DNA of 16,680 nucleotides, from contig CAKREC010000042.1 of the NCBI GenBank assembly GCA_934316925.1, forward strand, positions 1-16,680, read 5' to 3'. Below are positions 7,539-13,424 of the stretch, in pieces. Source of the stretch: an uncultured Eubacterium sp. Its GTDB lineage: Bacteria; Bacillota; Clostridia; Lachnospirales; Lachnospiraceae. Position 1 is the first letter of the stretch. Every line of letters starts with the position of its first letter. The notes under the pieces are model-generated. The model had not been told where the DNA came from, searched no databases, and saw nothing but the letters and a program-made list of their open reading frames with translations. The position numbers were made by a program, and so were the translations under genes.

Positions 7539-8575
7539 GGCAGCAGTGTGAAGAATACTGGTTGAAACAGGGGGCGCTTCTGAACGATAGATATAAAGTA
7601 GTTGATGTGATCGAGGAAGGTGGGAGCGGCATTGTATATCTGGGAGAAGATATGATATTGCAGCGCCGGGTTTCCATTAAAGAATATTTTCCAAGGCGGT
7701 ATTCGACAAGAATGGCAGGCCGGGAAGAAATCATGACATATCCTGGAGAAGCCAAAGAGCAGTTTGAATGTGGGCTGGATCGTTTTATACAGGAGGCTCG
7801 TATTCTGGCGCGCTTTGAATCGCTGGATGGTATCGTCGGAGCGAAAGATTTCTTTTATCAGAATGAGACGGCATACATGGTGATGGAATACGTGCAGGGG
7901 GAAAATGTAAGTCAGTATGTAAAAACGCATGGAAGAATGCAGCCGGAGCAGGTGGTGGAGGTAATGCAGACGATTTTGCAGTCACTGGAATATCTGCATC
8001 AGCAGGGTGTGCTGCACTGGGACATTTCTCCGGACAATATTATTTTGCCAGAAGATGGCACGGGGATTTTAGTTGATTTTGGTGCGGCAAGACAATACGA
8101 CGAATGGGAAAGCAGTACACAGACGCCGTGTTTTAAAAGAGGATATTCGGCAGCAGAACAATATGCAGCAAATGCTCCGAAAGGGGCGTATACCGATGTT
8201 TATGGGATCAGTACAACGATGTATTTTATGTTGACCGCGGTACAGCCAGAAGAGGCAGTGCAGCGGCTGCTTTGTGACCGCGTGATTCCCTTGACCAGGT
8301 TTTCGAATATTAAAATGAGCAGGCGGCAGAAAAAGGTGATCGTGAAAGGAATGGCAGTCGAAGCAGATGACCGCTATGAGACGATCAAACAATTTTATGA
8401 TGATTTGTACAAAGAAGCATTTCAATATCAAAAGGAAATACTGGTGGCGCTTTTAGGTGTGATCGTTTTGTCGCTTGCTCTTGCCTGCCAGTATCGTTTT
8501 CATATTGTCCGCGAAATGTATGAAGACAGCTGGGATACGTGCCTTGTCACCAATATGCGACTTTTTGACACATAA
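7535..8575 (+). CDS. Membrane-anchored Ser/Thr protein kinase (Hanks type, HWD variant)
   Basis: An ATP-dependent protein kinase of 346 residues, with the catalytic domain in the cytosol (about 20-295) and one TM helix at 302-318 (ILVALLGVIVLSLALAC), leaving a ~28-residue outer tail with no PASTA or sensor domain. Visible motifs: nucleotide loop EEGGSGIVY (27-35; the usual first Gly is Glu), lysine K49 in VSIKEYFP, helix-C glutamate E87 in FIQEARIL, catalytic loop HWDISPDN (161-168), VDFGAAR with D181, activation segment end GYSAAEQY, helix-F D221, and R280 in DDRY. The Arg of the HRD motif is Trp, while the catalytic Asp163, Asn168 and DFG Asp are kept, so activity without usual activation-loop control is plausible. 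The short tail argues against wall sensing. Overlaps the upstream gene by ATGA and ends at a strong terminator. Confidence 0.92.
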   Translation: MRQQCEEYWLKQGALLNDRYKVVDVIEEGGSGIVYLGEDMILQRRVSIKEYFPRRYSTRMAGREEIMTYPGEAKEQFECGLDRFIQEARILARFESLDGIVGAKDFFYQNETAYMVMEYVQGENVSQYVKTHGRMQPEQVVEVMQTILQSLEYLHQQGVLHWDISPDNIILPEDGTGILVDFGAARQYDEWESSTQTPCFKRGYSAAEQYAANAPKGAYTDVYGISTTMYFMLTAVQPEEAVQRLLCDRVIPLTRFSNIKMSRRQKKVIVKGMAVEADDRYETIKQFYDDLYKEAFQYQKEILVALLGVIVLSLALACQYRFHIVREMYEDSWDTCLVTNMRLFDT

Positions 8576-8593
8576 TCGTACTTACCGATGTGT

Positions 8594-8656
8594 AAAACCT
8601 CCTTGTTGTTATGTTAGGATAAAACCAACATAAGCAGATAAGGAGGTTTTTTTTAC
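8594..8656 (+). terminator. Intrinsic terminator after the kinase gene
   Basis: An 11-bp stem AAAACCTCCTT (8594-8604) with AAGGAGGTTTT (8640-8650), an inner 7-bp stem TTATGTT (8609-8615) with AACATAA (8627-8633), and an 8-T run (8647-8654). It lies 18 bases after the kinase stop. TGTGT at 8589-8593 and ACACA at 8655-8659 could extend the stem across the T-run. Confidence 0.85.
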
Positions 8657-8662
8657 ACACTT

Positions 8663-8691
8663 TTTTCAATTTCAGGATTTTATGGTATGCT
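8663..8691 (+). promoter_or_regulatory. Possible promoter of the ECF sigma factor gene
   Basis: TTTTCA (8663-8668) and TATGCT (8686-8691) are separated by 17 bases, each a 4/6 match to consensus. Transcription near 8698 leaves room for the AGGAGG at 8709-8714. Whether the sigma factor reads its own promoter cannot be told. Confidence 0.4.
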
Positions 8692-8720
8692 TAATCGTAT
8701 AGTATATAGGAGGAATTAGT

Positions 8721-9197
8721 ATGGATCCAAAGCAAGTATATGATCGGCAGGCAGACCGGATATATGGAATTGCCATGGTATATTTCAAAAATGTCTGTGA
8801 TGCTGAGGATGCTGTGCAGAATGTTTTTATAAAATTTCTGGAATCGAACAAGCAGTTTGATTCGATGGAGCACGAGAAAGCGTGGTTTATTGTGACGACC
8901 AAGAATTATTGTAGAGACGTTTTGAAATCAGCATGGAGAAAGAAAGTTGAATTGGGAGAGGTGCCGGAGCAGATGACAGACAGCGAGAGTGCAGACTATG
9001 AGCTGTTGCGGCATATATACCGTCTGCCGGAAAAATACCGTGAGGTATTGTATCTGTATTATTATGAAGAATACACGGTAAAAGAAATGGCAGAAATCCT
9101 GAAACGGAAAGAGAGTACGTTGCAGACGCAATTGGCGACAGCGCGCAAAAAATTGCGTTTTCATTTGGAGAAGGAGGGTGTGAGTTGTGCAGGATGA
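8721..9197 (+). CDS. ECF-type RNA polymerase sigma factor
   Basis: A 158-residue sigma-70 family protein with only regions 2 and 4, the ECF layout. Region 2 spans about 9-75 (ADRIYGIAMVYFKNVCDAED, then AVQNVFIKFLES, then HEKAWFIVTTKNYCRDVLKS), carrying the DAEDAVQNVF core-binding motif. A short acidic linker leads to region 4 at about 95-150 (LPEKYREVLYLYYYEEYTVK, then EMAEILKRKESTLQTQLATA, then RKKLR), with the helix-turn-helix for the -35 element. AGGAGG at 8709-8714 is 6 bases before the ATG. The stop overlaps the start of the next gene by 11 bases, so sigma and its membrane partner are made together, the usual arrangement for signal-released ECF factors. The target promoters are unknown; none of the window's promoters shows an obvious repeated ECF motif. 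Confidence 0.93.
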   Translation: MDPKQVYDRQADRIYGIAMVYFKNVCDAEDAVQNVFIKFLESNKQFDSMEHEKAWFIVTTKNYCRDVLKSAWRKKVELGEVPEQMTDSESADYELLRHIYRLPEKYREVLYLYYYEEYTVKEMAEILKRKESTLQTQLATARKKLRFHLEKEGVSCAG

Positions 9198-10611
9198 ATG
9201 GATTAAAAAAGCATTTTCCCAGATGCAATTGAATGACGAAAAGAAGCAGCAGTTATGGGAAAATATCCAGCAGCAGGAAAATGGCAGTCTGGCAGGGAAA
9301 AAGAGATGGTTCTCAGCAAAGAAACTGATCCGGTATGTAGCAGCAGCTTGCCTTGCTGTTGCTATTCTGGTAGGAACTGGTGCGATCGTGGATGCGGCAA
9401 CGGGTGGCAAGATTGTGAGTACGATCACCCATATCCTTAAGGAACAGTCGAGCCAGGACATTGTCGATCAGGCGGGGCAGATCAATCGCCAGCACTTTGA
9501 TGTTTTCGCGCCGGATATTTTTTATATGGATGAGCAGTATGTGGTGTTTGCCAATCTGCGGGGCGTGATCCTGTATGACTGGAAGGCGGAAAAGACGGTG
9601 GGAACCGTGGATCTTCAGGCGATTGACTGCATCTATTTTGATGAGGATACAAAACGCACTAATATCTATTATGATGGGAAAAATTTATATATTTTCAATG
9701 TGAATAAGGAGATCATTTCGGGAACGGTCGTGGAAAGTTCTGTTTATGAATACACATATACGGACGAGGATGGACTGACATTTTCGCATGAGATTCTTTC
9801 TGATAATGAGAAAGACAAGATATACAAATCTTGCAAGAAAAATCAAAAATATACGTATGCGGCCGCACGGTTTGCGAACAAGCGCAACGTCAAGGCAATT
9901 TTTGATGGGGACGATTTTGATAGTAAACACAGCGACCGGGCTTTGATGTGGACCGATGCCGCTGGACGGGAGCAGATTAGTTTTTTATATGTAAAGAAAG
10001 ATGAATATAAAGTTTACACCTATGATGTGGCAGCAGACAAATTTGTCATCCAGCCGATTACTCTGGAGTATTCGGAAACGACAGAAGAGAAAAATCCGGA
10101 ATTTGTATATTCTGGTGACGACCAGCTAATGGCAGCGGTCGTTTCTTATGAGAAAGAACAGGTTGCTTCTGAGGGCGAGGTTGAAAGTGGAACGGTATGG
10201 GTACCGGCGGTTTATGAATTGAAGCGGGTAAAAATGAAAAATGGGTATCTGATCTTTGCCATGTATGGTGATTACACATATCGTCAGGTAGGAACCATTC
10301 TGCAGTGTGAGAACGGATCACAGATCCCATCCTGTTTTCATATAAAAAAGACGGATGGGGCATATCGTGTGGTGTCAGTGGATCAGCCAAGAGGTGGCTC
10401 GTATTATGGAGACGACATCTGGGAGATGACCAAAGACTATCCGGGACTTCGAGCGAAGTTTTTGTATACGGAAAACCAGGAGAAAGGGATTGCAGCTGCC
10501 AGAAAGAAATTTCTAAAAATGTATGTAAAGGACAACAACCTTTCGGTGGCATATTACAAAGATTTTGGCTGGGATGCTGTGCCGTTGTTTGATCAGGAAA
10601 AACGCAAGTGA
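9187..10611 (+). CDS. Single-pass membrane anti-sigma factor-like protein
   Basis: A 474-residue protein with an N-terminal cytosolic segment of about 45 residues (DEWIKKAFSQMQLNDEKKQQ...), a TM helix at about 49-70 (RYVAAACLAVAILVGTGAIV) and a ~400-residue outer domain. The cytosolic segment has no Cys/His zinc motif, so it is not a ZAS-type anti-sigma; its helix with LNDEKKQQLWENI resembles the short N-termini of other Clostridial anti-sigmas (DUF4179-like). The outer domain is rich in Tyr and beta-strands, with stretches such as QYVVFANLRGVILYDWK and IYYDGKNLYIFNV that recall beta-propeller blades, so it may bind a ligand outside the cell. The GTG start at 9187 lies 8 bases after AAGGAGGG (9171-9178) and inside the sigma gene. 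The role is inferred from position and topology. Confidence 0.8.
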   Translation: MQDEWIKKAFSQMQLNDEKKQQLWENIQQQENGSLAGKKRWFSAKKLIRYVAAACLAVAILVGTGAIVDAATGGKIVSTITHILKEQSSQDIVDQAGQINRQHFDVFAPDIFYMDEQYVVFANLRGVILYDWKAEKTVGTVDLQAIDCIYFDEDTKRTNIYYDGKNLYIFNVNKEIISGTVVESSVYEYTYTDEDGLTFSHEILSDNEKDKIYKSCKKNQKYTYAAARFANKRNVKAIFDGDDFDSKHSDRALMWTDAAGREQISFLYVKKDEYKVYTYDVAADKFVIQPITLEYSETTEEKNPEFVYSGDDQLMAAVVSYEKEQVASEGEVESGTVWVPAVYELKRVKMKNGYLIFAMYGDYTYRQVGTILQCENGSQIPSCFHIKKTDGAYRVVSVDQPRGGSYYGDDIWEMTKDYPGLRAKFLYTENQEKGIAAARKKFLKMYVKDNNLSVAYYKDFGWDAVPLFDQEKRK

Positions 10612-10614
10612 CAT

Positions 10615-10643
10615 TTGCAAACCAATTGAAAAAGAGGTATACT
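10615..10643 (+). promoter_or_regulatory. Possible promoter just upstream of a terminator hairpin
   Basis: TTGCAA (10615-10620), a 17-base spacer, then TATACT (10638-10643). Spacing is ideal and the -10 is a 5/6 match; the -35 is 4/6. It lies directly after the anti-sigma-like gene's stop and about 10 bases before a terminator, so a transcript from here would hit the hairpin at once. Confidence 0.4.
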
Positions 10644-10652
10644 AAACTCACT

Positions 10653-10685
10653 AGGGGGGACGTTTTTACGCGTCCTCCTTTTTGT
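10653..10685 (+). terminator. Intrinsic terminator after the anti-sigma-like gene
   Basis: AGGGGGGACG (10653-10662) pairs with CGTCCTCCTT (10671-10680), 10 bp with two G-U wobbles and an 8-base loop, followed by a T-run (10679-10683). A second hairpin, GTTTCCGG (10684-10691) with CCGGAACC (10701-10708), follows directly. The first should end the sigma/anti-sigma transcript; together they could also act as a leader for the next gene. Confidence 0.75.
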
Positions 10686-10737
10686 TTCCGGTAACAGCTG
10701 CCGGAACCTATTTTACAGACAGGAAAGAGGGGCTCCG

Positions 10738-11853
10738 ATGAAACATATAAAAATAAAAAAATGGGTCGCATATTTACTTGTGACATCGATGATGCTTGGC
10801 ACCGCATGTTGTGTGCCGTCAACGGCACAGGCGAAAAGCCTGAAAAATGCTACCTTTGCATATCTCGATGTGGGACAGGGAAATGCGGAACTGATCAAGA
10901 TCGGAAGTAGTGCTGTTTTGATCGATACAGGAAAAGCCAGTGAATATGATGAACTTAAACAGCAATTGAAAAATCTGGGAGTCACCAAGATCAATACGCT
11001 GGTGGTAAGCCATCCGGATGCCGATCATATGGAAAGTGCTGATGATGTGATCGCAACGTATCATGTCAAGAAAGTTATTATGCCAAAAGTAAAGGCAACA
11101 ACGCAGTGCTATAAGCGATTGCTGCAGGCGGTTTCGACTTATGGGGTCAAAACTGTACATCCAACGACAGGAAGCACGATCAAACTGGCATCATCCTGCA
11201 AAGGAAAGATTTTGTCCGTAGATGCCGGAACCGAGACGAATGAAGCCAGTATTGTCATGCGCGTTACCTATGGAAGCCGTTCCTTTTTGTATATGGGAGA
11301 TGCTACGGCAAAAGTAGAGGGACAAATTCTGGCAGAGAATGATAAGGTTGCCTCAGATGTGTACCTTTTGTCGCACCATGGATCGGACACCGCCAACGGC
11401 GCATTGTTTGTTAAGAAAGCATTAGCTTCCAAATACAAAACAGCGATCATATCGGTAGGAGCAAACAACAGTTATGGACACCCGGTGCGAAATGTTGTCA
11501 GAAGAGCAGAAAAATACGCCGATCATGTGTACCGGACTGACCAGAAGGGATGTATCATTGCCAAAACCAATGGTAATACACTGAAATTTTCTTTTAAAAA
11601 AGTGAGTCATAGCAGTGGAAGTTCTTCCTACCGTGCTACGGGTAGATCAACAAAATCAACAGGATCAAGTTCCAAAGCAACGAAAAAGAGCAAAAAATCT
11701 TCGAGCAGTTCGTCGCAATATGTTTACATAACAAAAACCGGCTCCAAATATCATCAAAAAGGATGCCGGTATCTCAGATCCAGTATGATCAAGGTAAAAC
11801 TGGTAACGGCAAAAGCCAAAGGACTCACACCGTGTAGTGTATGTGGCGGTTAA
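10738..11853 (+). CDS. Secreted ComEC/Rec2-like metallo-beta-lactamase-fold protein
   Basis: An exported hydrolase-like protein of 371 residues. A signal peptide (cut after AQA, residue 32) leads to a metallo-beta-lactamase domain of the ComEC/Rec2 type at about 38-288: YLDVGQGNAELI, IDTGK, VVSHPDADHMES with the HxDxDH metal motif at H92, D94, D96, H97, LYMGDAT with D187, LLSHHGS with H212-H213, and GANNSYGHP with H247. A Ser/Lys-rich linker follows, then a ~44-residue module with H339, C343, C366 and C369 (KYHQKGCRYL...TPCSVC), a pattern I associate with the tails of Clostridial secreted nucleases and likely zinc-binding. In ComEC this fold has been linked to DNA degradation outside the cell, so nuclease or phosphodiesterase action is plausible but unproven. 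GAGGGG at 10727-10732 serves the ATG. Its stop overlaps that of the convergent gene. Confidence 0.88.
   Translation: MKHIKIKKWVAYLLVTSMMLGTACCVPSTAQAKSLKNATFAYLDVGQGNAELIKIGSSAVLIDTGKASEYDELKQQLKNLGVTKINTLVVSHPDADHMESADDVIATYHVKKVIMPKVKATTQCYKRLLQAVSTYGVKTVHPTTGSTIKLASSCKGKILSVDAGTETNEASIVMRVTYGSRSFLYMGDATAKVEGQILAENDKVASDVYLLSHHGSDTANGALFVKKALASKYKTAIISVGANNSYGHPVRNVVRRAEKYADHVYRTDQKGCIIAKTNGNTLKFSFKKVSHSSGSSSYRATGRSTKSTGSSSKATKKSKKSSSSSSQYVYITKTGSKYHQKGCRYLRSSMIKVKLVTAKAKGLTPCSVCGG
11733..11770 (-). terminator. Possible - strand terminator inside the metallo-hydrolase gene
   Basis: Read on the - strand, ACCGGC (11770-11765) pairs with GCCGGT (11742-11737) around a 22-base loop, followed by T's (11737-11733). 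It lies about 80-117 bases past the stop of the Gx transporter gene and could end that operon. The large loop and short stem make it uncertain. Confidence 0.35.
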
Positions 11854-12368
11854 TGGGGCAGCCGCTGTAAGCACAGCTTAGCAAAGATGCCGACTAGGAT
11901 TCCGGCGATCATACCGGAGAAATATAAAAATGGTGCATAATGCACCAGAGCAGAAAAGCCAACCAAAGCCCATGCTACAACAAACTGACCGGCATTGTGA
12001 CACACACCGCCAATGCAGCTGATACTGATAACAGAAAGAGCGTCGTCTCTTTCTGTTTTTTTTATGCGGTGCAGCAATGCCATGACCAAAAGACTGAAAA
12101 TACCTCCGGCAAGCCCATAGAAAAGACTGAACAGATTGCCAAAAGTAAGGCTGTTAAGAATGGAACGGAGTACAGAGACGATGAGTGCATCTGCCAGGCC
12201 ATCCTGGTATAACACGATAAGCATGACCAGGTTGGCAAGCCCCAGTTTCATGCCGGGAAAAGGCAGAGGCAGGGGTACCAGACTTTCAATGTAACTGATC
12301 AGAAAAGCAGCCGCAATATAGATTGCCAGCCGTGTAAGCCGGTGGATGGATGATGAAGATGCTTTCAT
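11850..12368 (-). CDS. Gx transporter family membrane protein (Hpre_diP_synt_I)
   Basis: A 172-residue, very hydrophobic membrane protein. Signature stretches FPGMKLGLANLVMLIVLYQD, VSVLRSILNSLTFGN, FYGLAGGIFSLLVM, and GGVCHNAGQFVVA match the family often annotated as heptaprenyl diphosphate synthase component I, now called the Gx transporter family; it looks like an ECF S-component-type membrane protein with 5-6 helices rather than an enzyme. Its substrate is not established. It follows the NusG-II gene by 21 bases and has AAGGAG at 12374-12379 before the ATG. I recall the same two-gene unit as eetB/eetA within the flavin-based extracellular electron transfer locus of Listeria, but the flavin and NADH dehydrogenase genes of that locus are absent here. 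A + strand terminator lies inside this coding sequence. Confidence 0.87.
   Translation of the reverse strand: MKASSSSIHRLTRLAIYIAAAFLISYIESLVPLPLPFPGMKLGLANLVMLIVLYQDGLADALIVSVLRSILNSLTFGNLFSLFYGLAGGIFSLLVMALLHRIKKTERDDALSVISISCIGGVCHNAGQFVVAWALVGFSALVHYAPFLYFSGMIAGILVGIFAKLCLQRLPH
12030..12063 (+). terminator. Intrinsic terminator on +, embedded antisense in the Gx gene
   Basis: AACAGAAAGAG (12030-12040) pairs perfectly with CTCTTTCTGTT (12047-12057) around a CGTCGT loop, followed by eight T's (12056-12063, the first two paired). It reads as a textbook terminator on + only, 177 bases past the stop of the metallo-hydrolase gene, and the same bases encode KKTERDDALSV on the other strand. Confidence 0.75.
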
Positions 12369-12389
12369 AATGACTCCTTGTGCCTCCTT

Positions 12390-12794
12390 TTATTGGACGA
12401 TCGCGTCCAGATCGCCGGTACCATCTTTTTTCACAATTTGAACAACAAAACGGTGTGGAAGACAGACGATGGAATCACCGGCGTGTGAGATCGCACCGGA
12501 ACGGACACAGACGTGATCGCTGCAGTCTGCCTCTTTCATCCGGACTTTGCCATTTTGTATTGAAATCGTATTGGTGCCGGTTCCCCCATGAGTCAGAGAG
12601 AGGGAAAAAGATTCTTCCGTATTCTCCGACAGTGGAAATTGCCGGATCATGGATCCATTCTCTCTTACCTCGACCACGAGAGTTTCATCCGGATCAAAAT
12701 GTGAAAAGGGTCGGTAGATCATCAGCGTAAGAAAAACACCGACAAAAAAGACAAGCCCGATCACGATCCAGTCTTGCCGCTGCCATAAATTCAT
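12390..12794 (-). CDS. NusG domain II-containing membrane protein
   Basis: A 134-residue protein with an N-terminal TM anchor (about 9-27, WIVIGLVFFVGVFLTLMIY) and an outer NusG-II-type beta domain. Hallmarks of this stand-alone group are present: KEADCSDHVCVRSGAISHAG with C91, H94 and C96, and IVCLPHRFVVQI with C111 and H114. It has no NusG N-terminal domain and is not a transcription factor. The three Cys and nearby His suggest a cofactor or disulfide site outside the membrane; no function is firmly known. It is the first gene of a two-gene operon with the Gx transporter, and the pairing is widespread in Firmicutes. GGGAGGTGG on the - strand (12812-12804) precedes the ATG by 9 bases. The upstream region carries palindromic element A. 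Confidence 0.87.
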   Translation of the reverse strand: MNLWQRQDWIVIGLVFFVGVFLTLMIYRPFSHFDPDETLVVEVRENGSMIRQFPLSENTEESFSLSLTHGGTGTNTISIQNGKVRMKEADCSDHVCVRSGAISHAGDSIVCLPHRFVVQIVKKDGTGDLDAIVQ

Positions 12795-12844
12795 CGCAGT
12801 AGTCCACCTCCCTCACACGGTAAAAACGAATTGTGTATGTACTT

Positions 12845-12873
12845 ATCCTACACGAAATTAGTGGCAGAAGCAA
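12845..12873 (-). promoter_or_regulatory. Weak promoter candidate for the NusG-II/Gx operon
   Basis: On the - strand, TTGCTT (12873-12868) and TAGGAT (12850-12845) are 17 bases apart, matching consensus at 3/6 and 4/6. If used, its -35 overlaps the edge of palindromic element A. No better promoter was found. Confidence 0.25.
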
Positions 12874-13069
12874 ATGTTTGTTGGCACATTAGTTAGAAAC
12901 CGAAATTTGTCAAGAAATTTTATGCCTTGTGGGCGCTCTCGCTAATTGAGTGCGTAGCGGTAGGGGCACTGAGACGACCAGTGCCACCTACCGACGTACT
13001 CAAAACCCACTCGTCATAAAATTTATTTGATAAATTTCAGAACTTCTAAAAACAACCAACAAACATTTG
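12871..13069. repeat. 199-bp long-palindrome element A (MITE-like)
   Basis: The ends are a perfect 14-bp inverted repeat (CAAATGTTTGTTGG at 12871-12884, CCAACAAACATTTG at 13056-13069). Inside, 12902-12924 matches the complement of 13015-13038 with one indel and two mismatches, GTGGG (12929-12933) pairs with CCCAC (13006-13010), and GAGTGCGT (12948-12955) with ACGTACTC (12994-13001). The apex is CGGTAGG+GGCACTG (12958-12971) with CAGTGCC-A-CCTACCG (12979-12993), loop AGACGAC. The whole element can fold into one long hairpin on either strand. It encodes no protein. No convincing target duplication was seen. Confidence 0.75.
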
Positions 13070-13096
13070 AGATCCAACGGAACAGCAGTTTGCCCC

Positions 13097-13314
13097 AAGT
13101 AAGTGTTGCTGGTTTTAGGCTTCTCATCATGGAAGCAGAAAAGCTTTGACGTGGAGTGGGATTGAGTGCGATAGCACTCACACGCGTAAGCGCCCACGAG
13201 ACGCAAAATTTTCTGCTAGCATGAACAGAAAGCAAATGCAGACAACGAATTACTTGTCGCAAAACTTTCTGCCAGCATGTATAGAAAACAAAAACAGCCA
13301 ACAAATTACTTATA
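13097..13314. repeat. Related palindrome element B, inverted relative to A
   Basis: On the - strand it carries the same core as element A: GTGGGCGCT (13197-13189), then TGAGTGC, a TATC loop, GCACTCA, and CCCAC (13160-13156). The arms are imperfect: the left arm from AAGTAA (13097) through CATGGAAGCAGAAAA matches the complement of TTTTCTGCTAGCATG and ATTACTT on the right. The right arm is present twice in tandem. Element A has about 43 extra bases in the apical part. Confidence 0.65.
13203..13314 (+). repeat. 56-bp tandem direct repeat (two copies)
   Basis: Copy 1 is 13203-13258 and copy 2 is 13259-13314, directly abutting, with 45 of 56 bases identical by hand alignment (GCAAAAxTTTCTGCxAGCATG... 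AATTACTT). Each copy is a right arm of palindromic element B. The repeat ends two bases before the -35 of the MATE gene promoter. Confidence 0.75.
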
Positions 13315-13316
13315 GG

Positions 13317-13346
13317 TTGAAATCCCCCTACGATTCATGGTATCAT
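13317..13346 (+). promoter_or_regulatory. Promoter of the MATE transporter gene
   Basis: TTGAAA (13317-13322), an 18-base spacer, and TATCAT (13341-13346); each hexamer matches consensus at 5 of 6. The transcript would start near 13353, giving a leader of about 70 bases. This lies well inside the longer open frame that begins at 13146, so that longer frame is not translated in full. Confidence 0.6.
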
Positions 13347-13424
13347 AATAAATTGAGTTATAAAAAATATTTGCACAGACAGGCGCATTGCAACGGGACG
13401 GCGCTATTTGAATGGAGGAAAATT

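Noticed and set aside
7000..7755. 251-codon open frame on the - strand opposite the kinase pair
   Set aside because: It is antisense to two genes with clear start signals and motifs, lacks a ribosome site and has a composition rich in Pro, Ser and Cys, as expected for a shadow frame.
10058..10828. 256-codon open frame on the - strand opposite the anti-sigma-like gene
   Set aside because: It crosses a terminator, a promoter and two genes on the other strand, and its translation shows no domain.
11863..11876. GCTGT-AAGC-ACAGC hairpin after the metallo-hydrolase stop as its terminator
   Set aside because: Only 5 bp with no T-run; the hairpin at 12030-12063 is far stronger.
12380..12730. + strand frame opposite the NusG-II gene
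   Set aside because: Arg/Ser/His-rich shadow of the NusG-II gene, whose Cys motifs and ribosome site are clear.
12861..13079. Target-site duplication flanking element A
   Set aside because: The flanks share only AGA next to the ends, too short and not properly placed to count as a duplication.
13146..13424. 93-codon N-terminal extension of the MATE transporter
   Set aside because: It translates through palindromic element B and the tandem repeat, precedes the promoter at 13317-13346, and has no membrane or protein-like features; the good ribosome site serves 13425.
13353..13424. Riboswitch in the MATE gene leader
   Set aside because: Only a short GCGC...GCGC pairing is visible and no guanidine, purine or other known riboswitch motif was recognised.
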